From VFZS01 sp964353255 (lineage in GTDB: Bacteria; Acidobacteriota; Terriglobia; Bryobacterales; Bryobacteraceae), in NCBI GenBank assembly GCA_964353255.1, contig CAYGVJ010000206.1, forward strand, positions 1 to 5,848: a DNA stretch of 5,848 nt, read 5' to 3'. The notes under the pieces are model-generated. The model had not been told where the DNA came from and ran no database searches. It saw nothing but the letters and a program-made list of their open reading frames with translations. This document shows positions 1 to 5,826 of the stretch, piece after piece; positions within the stretch are counted from its first letter, which is position 1; each line of letters starts with the position of its first letter. The translations under genes were made by a program, and so were the position numbers.

Positions 1-146
1 CACGATCATAAGGAAGCTCCGGAAGTATAAACGAACTTTAGAGACAGGACACTAGCTACAACCCGGAGACGCGCAGCATCGAGGTTACATTCTCGACCGG
101 CGCTGAGGTTCAGCGATTCGACTTCGAGGGCAGCTTCATCGAACGC
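1..146 (+). other. Frame-broken 5' coding end of the prohead protease
   Basis: This stretch is coding-like but has no usable start codon. The frame of the downstream protease is open from position 42 (after a TAG at 39-41), and codons 54-146 read as typical protease N-terminal sequence, including YNPETRSIEV and FSTGAEV. No ATG, GTG or TTG occurs in that frame before 147. In a second frame, positions 2-52 read RKLRKYKRTLETGH before a TAG at 53-55, which resembles the basic first residues of this family. The natural N-terminus therefore seems to lie in one frame and the rest in another, with the switch somewhere in 42-52. A small indel, a sequencing error or a +1 frameshift would each explain it. 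The true start would lie left of the window. Confidence 0.5.
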
Positions 147-1748
147 TTGGACTTATCCCCTGAGGCGGTCAACCTGTCCGAGCTTCGGGGGGCGCCCGTC
201 CTCAATGCTCATGACCGCTTCGACGTGAACGCGATCTTGGGCGTCATCGAGGACGCGAATGTTGACGGGACGCGAGGCGTGGCCCGGCTGCGGTTCGGTG
301 AGCGGCCGGAGATACAGGGCATCGTGAGCGACATTCGGGGCGGAGTTATCCGGTCGATTTCCGCCGGCTACTCAGTCGAGAGCTGGAAAACCGAAAAACG
401 GTCCGATGGAACGCGAGTCAAGACGGCGATCCGTTGGACGCCCAAGGAACTCAGTTTTACCCCGCTGGCGGCGGACCCGGCAGCGAGAACACGTAGTAGG
501 GAGATAAATATGACCGAAGAATTGCAGACTCAAATTCGCGGGATCGCCGTCGCCGTAGGAGTGCAGTCGGCCTTCGCCGACGATCTGATCCAGCGCGACG
601 TGCCCCTTGTCGAAGCGCGGGCCGCGATGATCGCGGAGGCCGCGCGCAACATCCCGGCCATCGACGGCCGGCAGCCGGCCATCGTGACGCGCGACGGCGG
701 CGACAACCTCATCACGCGGCTTGCGGATGGGCTGTATTCGCGCATCAACCCGGCGCACGCGCCCACCGAGGGGCGCGAGTTCGCCTACTTCCGCGTGGCC
801 GACATTGCGCGGCGGTGCCTGGAGTTTCGTGGGCTGTCCACTCTGGGCGCGCCGGTGGAGATCCTGACGCGCGCCTTGCATACCACTAGCGACTTCAGCG
901 CGGTCTTGGCCGAGGTGTTTAACAAGAGCCTGCTGACCCTGCGAACGAGTCCGAGCGCCATCACACAACTTTTCCGGCGCGCGACCGTGGGCGATTTCAG
1001 GGCGCGGCACATCCTGGAAATCTCGGACGGGCCGGCGCTGGCACTGGTGGGCGAAACCGGCGAAGTCACGTTCGGCACCCTCACCGATAACGAACTCGCA
1101 TCCTACAAGATCGACAGCTATGCGCGCGGGTTCGGCATTTCCTTCAAGGCGCTGGTCAACGATGATACCGGCGCGCTCAGCGACATCTCGGAGAAGATGA
1201 CACGGGGCGCGCGAGCCTGGTTCGCCTCGTTCCTGGCGAACATCATCATTGCGAATCCGAAGCTCGCCGATGGCAAGGCGGTCTTTCATGAGGACCACAA
1301 CAACCTGGCCGGGACGCCGACAGCACCGCCCGACGATACGACCATCGCCGCCGCGAAGCTCGCCATGCGCTTGCAGACCGAGGCGGGCGGCAACCCGATT
1401 GATGCGCCTCCCCGGTTCATTGTGATCGGGGCGCTGTACGAGTCGAATGTGGACCAATTGCTCGCCAAACTGTACCCGGCGCAACCGGAAGATGCTGTCG
1501 TGGCTGCCCGCACCTTGACGCCTATCGTGGTCCCGCACTTCGACCATGCGGAACACAAGGCTTGGTATTTGCTGGCAGACCCGGCCATCACGCCGGTTTT
1601 CGAGTACGCGGAGCTGCAAGGCTACGAGGGTCCGCGCGTCGAGACCCGGCAGGGGTTCGACACGCTCGGCACCGAAGTCCGAGTAGTCTATCACGTCGGG
1701 GCGGGCGCGGTTGACCACCGGGGCGGATTCAAGAATCCCGGAGTGTAA
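147..1748 (+). CDS. Prohead protease / major capsid protein fusion
   Basis: This is a phage head protein in which a maturation protease is joined in frame to the major capsid protein. Residues 1-120 are HK97/U35-like prohead protease: APVLNAHDRFD carries the likely catalytic His22, ISAGYS the likely nucleophile Ser72, and KELSFTPLAADPAA closes the domain. Residues 122 to about 230 look like a scaffold-like N-terminal segment of the capsid protein. The rest is Mu gpT-like capsid, with YKIDSYARGF (320-329), LVNDDTG (336-342), FHEDHNNL (380-387) and a conserved end, DHRGGFKNPG. TTG at 147 is only the first possible start codon. It has no well-placed ribosome site, and family-like sequence continues upstream to about position 54, so the annotated N-terminus is short. 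Fusions of this type are a known family. Other start and frame issues are described under 1-146 and 498-512. Confidence 0.85.
   Translation: MDLSPEAVNLSELRGAPVLNAHDRFDVNAILGVIEDANVDGTRGVARLRFGERPEIQGIVSDIRGGVIRSISAGYSVESWKTEKRSDGTRVKTAIRWTPKELSFTPLAADPAARTRSREINMTEELQTQIRGIAVAVGVQSAFADDLIQRDVPLVEARAAMIAEAARNIPAIDGRQPAIVTRDGGDNLITRLADGLYSRINPAHAPTEGREFAYFRVADIARRCLEFRGLSTLGAPVEILTRALHTTSDFSAVLAEVFNKSLLTLRTSPSAITQLFRRATVGDFRARHILEISDGPALALVGETGEVTFGTLTDNELASYKIDSYARGFGISFKALVNDDTGALSDISEKMTRGARAWFASFLANIIIANPKLADGKAVFHEDHNNLAGTPTAPPDDTTIAAAKLAMRLQTEAGGNPIDAPPRFIVIGALYESNVDQLLAKLYPAQPEDAVVAARTLTPIVVPHFDHAEHKAWYLLADPAITPVFEYAELQGYEGPRVETRQGFDTLGTEVRVVYHVGAGAVDHRGGFKNPGV
498..512 (+). promoter_or_regulatory. 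Internal ribosome site and ATG for free capsid protein
   Basis: AGGGAGA (498-504) lies six bases before an in-frame ATG at 510, exactly at the protease/capsid boundary (residue Met122 of the fusion). Initiation here would give a separate capsid protein of 412 residues starting MTEELQ. The spacing is ideal for a Shine-Dalgarno start. Independent synthesis of capsid subunits from within the fusion gene is an inference from this placement; the family knowledge is only that protease and capsid are usually needed in very different amounts. Confidence 0.55.
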
Positions 1749-1751
1749 CCC

Positions 1752-1961
1752 GTGACTATCGAGCAGTTAGTAAGTGAACGCGAGAAGCTGCTGGGCCAAC
1801 TGAGCGGCCCGGCAGCCCTACGCTTCGGCGAACGGTCGCTGAGCAACCGCAGTCCGGATGAGATCCGCGCGGCCATCGCCCACCTTGACGCGGAGATAGC
1901 GAAGTTGCAGTCTCCGCAACCTACGGTTTTCACGATTTTTACAAAAAGGGGTCTTCAATGA
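1752..1961 (+). CDS. Small gpW-like head-tail joining protein
   Basis: The 69-residue product matches the size and pattern of lambda gpW, the small protein that completes filled heads and prepares them for tail joining. A leading helix (EQLVSEREKLLGQLSG), a short central strand region (ALRFGERSLSNRS) and a second helix (DEIRAAIAHLDAEIAKL) are followed by a loose tail. The start is GTG, three bases after the capsid stop, with GGAG at 1740-1743 inside the end of the capsid gene, so translation is probably coupled. Its stop overlaps the next start as ATGA. In lambda-like phages gpW usually precedes the portal gene, so its place after the capsid is somewhat unusual. The match is by pattern and length only; another small connector protein is possible. 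Confidence 0.55.
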   Translation: MTIEQLVSEREKLLGQLSGPAALRFGERSLSNRSPDEIRAAIAHLDAEIAKLQSPQPTVFTIFTKRGLQ

Positions 1962-2308
1962 AGAATTACATTCAACCTGGAAAGAACATCACCGTGGCGG
2001 CACCGGCTGAGGTCAAGTCCGGCGCCCTGGTGGTTGTGGGGGCGCTCGTCGGCGTGGCGGCATTCGATGCGTTGAAGGACGCCGAAGTCGAGATTGCCAC
2101 CGAAGGCGTTTTCGAGCTGCCCTGTGCGACCGCCGATGACATCGGCGTCGGCGACTTGCTCTATAGCGACGCTGGCGAGTTGACCAAGGTGCCGGGCACC
2201 GCCTCCAGGCCACTGGTGGGCGCGGCGGTGAGTGCGGCGGCGCCTGGCGTGGTGCTGGTGCGCTGCAAGCTCGGGGTCCACGGCCTGACTGGGCCGGCGG
2301 GCAGCTAA
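1958..2308 (+). CDS. DUF2190-type capsid cement/decoration protein
   Basis: The 116-residue protein begins MKNYIQPGKNITVAAPA and continues through GALVVVGALVGVAA, VEIATEGVFELP and a GVGDLLYSDA turn, the typical course of DUF2190 proteins. These are small beta-rich proteins found beside phage capsid genes and regarded as capsid-stabilising or decoration proteins. No signal peptide or membrane segment is present; the hydrophobic runs are short Val/Gly/Ala strands. The start is ATG at 1958, overlapping the preceding stop, with a strong AAAGGGG at 1945-1951 and six bases of spacing. The AT-rich stretch just before it stands out in this GC-rich DNA and may help translation of an abundant product. 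It is the last gene of the head module. Confidence 0.75.
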   Translation: MKNYIQPGKNITVAAPAEVKSGALVVVGALVGVAAFDALKDAEVEIATEGVFELPCATADDIGVGDLLYSDAGELTKVPGTASRPLVGAAVSAAAPGVVLVRCKLGVHGLTGPAGS

Positions 2309-2383
2309 ATAGAGTTTCGCCCACTGCCCTGTGTGCGAATGGGGCCAGAGGGCCGACGATCCCCTCCGGCGGGCCGTCTCCCG

Positions 2384-2407
2384 CGTGCCGCACTCCTTTC
2401 CGGCACG
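2384..2407 (+). other. Perfect 7-bp hairpin between head and replication modules
   Basis: CGTGCCG (2384-2390) and CGGCACG (2401-2407) form a perfect 7-bp stem around a 10-base loop. No T-run follows, so it is not a classical terminator by itself. It may be a transcript-stability or pausing element, or part of a larger fold with the hairpin at 2431-2463. Confidence 0.35.
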
Positions 2408-2430
2408 TCACGGCGGCCACAGAAATGAAG

Positions 2431-2471
2431 AGGCCCGCACGACGTGTGACCGCCGGCGGGCCTGAACTTTT
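2431..2471 (+). terminator. Possible terminator before the primase-like gene
   Basis: AGGCCCGC (2431-2438) pairs perfectly with GCGGGCCT (2456-2463) around a 17-base loop. The right arm is followed by GAAC and then TTTT (2468-2471), so the T-run is short and slightly displaced. It lies after the last head gene and ends 15 bases before the next start codon, a sensible place to end or attenuate head-gene transcripts. The stem is clear; its function as a terminator is uncertain. Confidence 0.35.
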
Positions 2472-2485
2472 CGAGGTTACTTTCC

Positions 2486-3094
2486 ATGACCAGTTTACCA
2501 CACATCGAAGCGATCGTCCACGCCTTAAAAGCGCGGCGTTGTGGCAAGGGCTTTATGGCGCGCTGCCCGACGCACGATGACCGCAGCCCTAGCCTCAGCA
2601 TCCGCGAGTCCGAAGGCCGGGTATTGATCCATTGTCACGCTGGCTGTTCCCAGCAAAAGGTCATCGGTGCGTTGCAGGCGCATGGGCTATGGCCCGAGCG
2701 CGAACCCCGGCCATGGCTCCCGGCACCCGAATACCGCGCGATGGTCCGCCGGCGGCGCGGGGCCGAGCGGCTGGCCCTGCTCTGGCGCGCGGGTGCCCTG
2801 GCCGAGCTTGAGCGCCGCAAGGCCGAGGGCCTAGCCCGGAGCCACCAGCCCGGTGGCGGCTGGACCTGGTGGTCCGACTTTATCCAGGCCGCGCGTCGGT
2901 TGTACACCCTTCAGTCCCTTCCCCCCACATTCCTGGTGGAGCGTTTCACGGCGGAATTGCGCGCGAGCCCCGATGAGACGTTGAGGCTCATTCGGGCGGC
3001 GCGTGAGGATGAGCAGCACGCCCGCAGCCTGGCGGCTGTGATGGTGGCGATGCTGGCCGCAGCCGAGCGGCGGGAGGCGAGTCGTGCGGGTTGA
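2486..3094 (+). CDS. CHC2 zinc-finger primase-like protein lacking TOPRIM
   Basis: The 202-residue product starts with a zinc-binding domain of the DnaG/CHC2 type. Cys27, His30, Cys50 and Cys54 sit in the patterns RCPTHDDRSPSLSI and IHCHAGC. This domain normally reads template DNA for a primase. The remaining part (about 70-202) is Arg/Ala-rich and helical, with a Trp-containing GGGWTWW stretch, and shows no TOPRIM catalytic motifs. The protein therefore looks like a stand-alone zinc-finger module that would need a partner. ATG 2486 follows GAGGT (2473-2477) with eight bases of spacing. The gene overlaps the DUF3987-type gene by 11 bases, which implies co-translation and a shared role in element replication. 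The zinc finger is clear; priming activity is doubtful from sequence alone. Confidence 0.75.
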   Translation: MTSLPHIEAIVHALKARRCGKGFMARCPTHDDRSPSLSIRESEGRVLIHCHAGCSQQKVIGALQAHGLWPEREPRPWLPAPEYRAMVRRRRGAERLALLWRAGALAELERRKAEGLARSHQPGGGWTWWSDFIQAARRLYTLQSLPPTFLVERFTAELRASPDETLRLIRAAREDEQHARSLAAVMVAMLAAAERREASRAG

Positions 3095-4424
3095 CGACGA
3101 CCTGACCCTGATCCGCGACGCCGAGCGGCTGCTGGGGGCAGAATCCGAGGATGAGAGACAAGTGCCGACCGGCCCGCCCTGGCCGGCGTCCCTGGCGGAT
3201 GCGGCCTACCACGGCCTAGCCGGGGAGATCGTCCGGGCCATCGAGCCGCACTCGGAGGCGGACCCGGCGGCGCTGCTGGTTCAATTCCTCATCGGCTTCG
3301 GCAGTATGGCGGGACGCGGCGCCCACTACCGCGTGGGAGCGGACTACCACCACCTGAACCTGTTTGCCGTCTTGGTGGGCGCAACCTCCAAAGGCCGGAA
3401 GGGGAGCGCCTGGACCGCAGTCCGGCAAATGCTGGGCGCCGTTGATGAAACATGGGACGACGATCAAGTTGTTTCGGGTCTGTCGAGCGGCGAGGGCGTG
3501 ATCCACGCCGTGCGCGACGCGACCGAAGAGCAAGAGGCGATCCGCGACCCGAAGACCAAGAAAGTCACCGGCTATCAGACCGTGGTGACGGACGCTGGCA
3601 AACAGGACAAGCGCCTCATGGTCGTGGAATCCGAGTTCGCCTCGCCCCTGCGAATGGGCGAGCGGGACGGGAACGTGCTCACGGCGGTCTTGCGGCAGGG
3701 CTGGGACACCGGGAAGTTGCGGACTCTGACGCGGAACAAGTCCGCGAAGGCCACCGGCGCCCACATTTCCCTGGTGGGCCACATCACCAAGGATGAGTTG
3801 CTGCGCTACCTGACGACGACCGAGGCCGGCAACGGGTTTGCGAACCGCTTCCTGTGGGTCTGCGTGCGGCGGTCGAAGCTGCTGCCGGAGGGCGGGGAAC
3901 TGCACAAGGTGGACTTCGCGCCGATCCTGCGAAGGTTGAACGAGGCCGTCAGGTTCGCCCGGACCGCCGGCGAGCTGGAGCGCGATCAGGAAGCCCGCGA
4001 ATTGTGGTGCGGGGTGTACCCCCGTCTCACCGAGGACCGCCTGGGAATGTTCGGCGCCGTCACGGGCCGGGCCGAGGCCATCGCCCTGCGGCTGTCCTGC
4101 CTCTACGCCGTGCTGGATTGCTCGCCCGAGATCCGCGTCCCGCACCTGGCTGCGGCCCTGGAGGTGTGGCGGTACTGCCAGGACTCGGCCCGATTCATCT
4201 TCGGTGATGCCCTGGGTGACCAGGTGGCCGATGCCATCCTGGAGACGCTGAGAGCGCGCCCGGAAGGGATGACCAGAACGGAAATCCGGGACTTCTTCGA
4301 CCGGAACAAATCGGCCGCCGAAATCCGCCGTGCGCTGGGCATCCTGGCGCGGCACGGCCTAGCCCGTTCGGAGACCGACCGCGAGACCGGCGGCCGGCCG
4401 GTCGAGCGCTGGTTCGCGGTCTGA
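3084..4424 (+). CDS. DUF3987-type P-loop replication protein
   Basis: The 446-residue protein resembles DUF3987/YfjI-like proteins found next to primase modules in phages and integrated elements, where a helicase-like or replication role is usually assumed. A variant P-loop, VGATSKGRKGS (98-108), follows a hydrophobic strand. MVVESEF (179-185) is a Walker-B-like segment, and NGFANRFLWV (250-259) is a conserved later motif that may carry an arginine finger. Residues of about 385-446 look like a winged helix (MTRTEIRDFF, AAEIRRALGILARHGLA), suggesting DNA binding. The start is GTG 3084 with GGGAGG at 3072-3077 and six bases of spacing, inside the end of the zinc-finger gene. The P-loop differs from the textbook GxxxxGK[ST], but I recall similar RKG forms in this family. 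The biochemical activity is not established. Confidence 0.75.
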   Translation: MRVDDDLTLIRDAERLLGAESEDERQVPTGPPWPASLADAAYHGLAGEIVRAIEPHSEADPAALLVQFLIGFGSMAGRGAHYRVGADYHHLNLFAVLVGATSKGRKGSAWTAVRQMLGAVDETWDDDQVVSGLSSGEGVIHAVRDATEEQEAIRDPKTKKVTGYQTVVTDAGKQDKRLMVVESEFASPLRMGERDGNVLTAVLRQGWDTGKLRTLTRNKSAKATGAHISLVGHITKDELLRYLTTTEAGNGFANRFLWVCVRRSKLLPEGGELHKVDFAPILRRLNEAVRFARTAGELERDQEARELWCGVYPRLTEDRLGMFGAVTGRAEAIALRLSCLYAVLDCSPEIRVPHLAAALEVWRYCQDSARFIFGDALGDQVADAILETLRARPEGMTRTEIRDFFDRNKSAAEIRRALGILARHGLARSETDRETGGRPVERWFAV

Positions 4425-4430
4425 GGGGGC

Positions 4431-4511
4431 TTTTGTCGTAGTCGGTCGTAGGCCGAAAGCCGCGCAACTCGTTGAAAACAGGCTTTTGTCGTAGAAATCG
4501 TTTTTGTCGTA
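4431..4511 (+). repeat. Four GTCGTA iteron-like repeats
   Basis: GTCGTA occurs at 4435-4440, 4445-4450, 4488-4493 and 4506-4511. Three copies are extended to TTTTGTCGTA (4431, 4484, 4502), and two share a perfect 14-mer, GGCTTTTGTCGTAG (4428-4441 and 4481-4494). They lie between the DUF3987-type gene and the integrase, outside any gene. The arrangement suits binding sites for a replication initiator, an excisionase or the integrase. The repeats are directly visible; the bound protein is unknown. Confidence 0.6.
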
Positions 4512-4531
4512 ACTACTTTCACCTGCATGTG

Positions 4532-4540
4532 TGGTAAACT
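4532..4540 (+). promoter_or_regulatory. Candidate extended -10 promoter for the integrase
   Basis: TGGTAAACT combines a TG motif with a hexamer that matches four of six positions of the sigma70 -10 box. No good -35 box lies at the usual distance, as expected for an extended -10 promoter. A start near 4547 would place the whole inverted repeat at 4558-4598 in the mRNA leader. The GTCGTA repeats lie just upstream, so a protein bound there could regulate it. This is a weak, sequence-only call. Confidence 0.25.
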
Positions 4541-4557
4541 CCAATCCGTTCAGTCAA

Positions 4558-4598
4558 GCGGGCCATCCGCGAAAGGAGGATGGAGACTGATGGCCCGC
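4558..4598 (+). promoter_or_regulatory. Inverted repeat covering the integrase start codon
   Basis: GCGGGCCATC (4558-4567) and GATGGCCCGC (4589-4598) are a perfect 10-bp inverted repeat with a 21-base loop. The right arm contains the integrase ATG (4590-4592), and the loop contains its ribosome site AAAGGAGG (4572-4579). A competing 6-bp stem, CCATCC (4563-4568) with GGATGG (4578-4583), would instead bury part of the ribosome site. The position suggests translational control of the integrase; a DNA operator with the same symmetry is the alternative. Confidence 0.5.
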
Positions 4599-5732
4599 AG
4601 AAGGAGAGGGCAATTCCCAAAGCCCATAGAGGACAGAGGGCAATGGAAGCTGAAGTACTGGAGTTACGAATCACAACCGGATGGTTCGATTGCGCGGCGG
4701 AAGCGCACCAAAGTACTCGGCCGCGCAGACAAGATGACCTTGACGGAGGCCCGCAAGGAAGCCTGGCAGTTTCTCGAGCCGATCAATGGTGTAATCGAGG
4801 GCAGCGAGCACGCACGGAAGACCATGGCTAACCTGATCGCAGCTTGGACTGAATCCGTTAAACCTACGTTGAAGTTGTCCACTCAGCTTTCCTACGAGTG
4901 GGCTTTTAAGCGGGTGAAACCGGCTTTCGGTAGCGCAGGTTTGTCTGTGATCGGCAAGGCCGACGTGCAGGCTTTCCTGACGGATGCGGGAAAACAACTT
5001 GCGGGTGAATCCGTCCGCGATCTGAGAGCGCGTCTTACGGGTTTGTTCACCTGCGCTGAAGATTGGGGATGGATTCGGCCTGGGGCGAATCCCGCAAAGG
5101 GACGGCTCAGGCTACCGCCACGTGATGCTGTCAGACCGAAGCGGGTGATCTGGCCGGCGGAATTCCACAAGCTTGTGCTGGTCCTAGAACAGCCCTACAG
5201 CACGGTGGTGGTCCTCGCTGTGCTGGCTGGACTGAGGCGGGGCGAATTGGCGGCACTGCGGTGGAACGACAATCTGAGACCGGGTGTGTTGACAGTAGAT
5301 GAGGCGGTCTATTGTGGCAAGCTCGGCAGCCCGAAGACTCCGAAGTCCAGGCGTGAGGTCTCAATCGGTCCCATGGCTCAAGCTACAATCGACGGCTGGC
5401 GCGGAAAGGCGAAGTTCACCGAAGCGGATGAGTTCATGTTCGGGGTTCGCACCAACACGCCGATTGACCTGCATAACGCCGTGGCGCGCTACGTCAAGCC
5501 CGCTTGCGGCCGCTTGAAACTGCCGGCTGTATCCTGGCATGACTTGAGGCACACCTACACGACCTGGGGCCGTCTGGCGGGGATGAAGGCCGAAACGATG
5601 CGCGAGCAGTTGGGGCATTCCTCCGTGCTGATGACCCTGGACGTATACAGCCATGCACAGGACCAGCGGGGCGAAGCTGCGCTGATCGAGCGGTATGCCT
5701 GGCCGGAGCCGCTTACGGAGGCGACACAGTGA
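4590..5732 (+). CDS. int: Tyrosine site-specific integrase
   Basis: This 380-residue recombinase would insert and excise the element at its attachment site. An N-terminal basic, arm-binding-like part (MARRRRGQF, then IARRKRTKVLG) is followed by a helical core-binding domain of about residues 78-170 and the catalytic domain. All catalytic residues are visible: Arg216 in AGLRRGEL, Lys249 in SPKTPKSRR, His317 and Arg320 in WHDLRHTY, His343 in LGHSS, and the nucleophile Tyr353 in LDVYSH. Length and order are normal, so it is probably active. ATG 4590 is preferred over an in-frame ATG at 4527 because AAAGGAGG lies at 4572-4579 and the family start is near MAR. It ends 61 bases from the tRNA-Val 3' end. 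Its codons look less GC-biased than those of the DUF3987-type gene, hinting at a separate origin for this module. Confidence 0.93.
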   Translation: MARRRRGQFPKPIEDRGQWKLKYWSYESQPDGSIARRKRTKVLGRADKMTLTEARKEAWQFLEPINGVIEGSEHARKTMANLIAAWTESVKPTLKLSTQLSYEWAFKRVKPAFGSAGLSVIGKADVQAFLTDAGKQLAGESVRDLRARLTGLFTCAEDWGWIRPGANPAKGRLRLPPRDAVRPKRVIWPAEFHKLVLVLEQPYSTVVVLAVLAGLRRGELAALRWNDNLRPGVLTVDEAVYCGKLGSPKTPKSRREVSIGPMAQATIDGWRGKAKFTEADEFMFGVRTNTPIDLHNAVARYVKPACGRLKLPAVSWHDLRHTYTTWGRLAGMKAETMREQLGHSSVLMTLDVYSHAQDQRGEAALIERYAWPEPLTEATQ

Positions 5733-5735
5733 AAT

Positions 5736-5757
5736 TGGTGCCCCTAGTGGTGCCCCT
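5736..5757 (+). repeat. Direct repeat beside the tRNA, possible integrase arm sites
   Basis: TGGTGCCCCT occurs twice, at 5736-5745 and 5748-5757, one helical-turn-like step of 12 bases apart. A degenerate third copy, GGAACCCCTGC, begins at 5767. The repeats lie in the short gap between the integrase stop and the tRNA end, where arm-type integrase sites are often found. The binding role is inferred. Confidence 0.45.
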
Positions 5758-5793
5758 CGCAGACGGGGAACCCCTGCAAGTCGTTGGCAGGAT

Positions 5794-5826
5794 TGGTGGG
5801 CGCGACAGGACTCGAACCTGTGACCT
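5794..5826. other. Predicted attachment site (attL/attR) at tRNA-Val 3' end
   Basis: The integrase gene ends next to the 3' end of tRNA-Val, and the tRNA 3' half (T arm to CCA) is the usual crossover zone for tyrosine integrases using tRNA genes. The exact core cannot be set because the matching copy would lie beyond the left edge of the window; I found no second copy inside it. Confidence 0.4.

Noticed and set aside
372..1718. Long open frame on the - strand (448 codons)
   Set aside because: It lies antisense to a clearly recognisable capsid fusion, is rich in Arg/Gly/Asp as expected from mirrored GC-rich codons, and shows no family pattern.
2013..2501. Open frame on the - strand across the head/replication gap
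   Set aside because: Composition is Arg/Pro-rich, typical of a shadow frame, and it covers the DUF2190 gene.
3216..4355. Long open frame on the - strand (379 codons)
   Set aside because: It is antisense to the DUF3987-type gene, has low-complexity Gln/Arg/Gly composition and no supported start.
4456..4486. AAAGCC/GGCTTT stem as a terminator after the DUF3987-type gene
   Set aside because: The stem is short with a 19-base loop, no T-run follows the stem beyond its own arm, and the right arm is explained by the repeat unit.
4431..4511. CRISPR-like repeats
   Set aside because: Units are short, unevenly spaced (10, 43 and 18 bases) and have no spacers of constant length.
4527..4589. Upstream ATG extension of the integrase
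   Set aside because: No ribosome site precedes 4527, whereas AAAGGAGG precedes ATG 4590, and the extra 21 residues do not look like integrase sequence.
5773..5791. CCTGC...GCAGG stem resembling the tRNA anticodon arm
   Set aside because: Only five base pairs with an unrelated loop; likely chance in GC-rich DNA.
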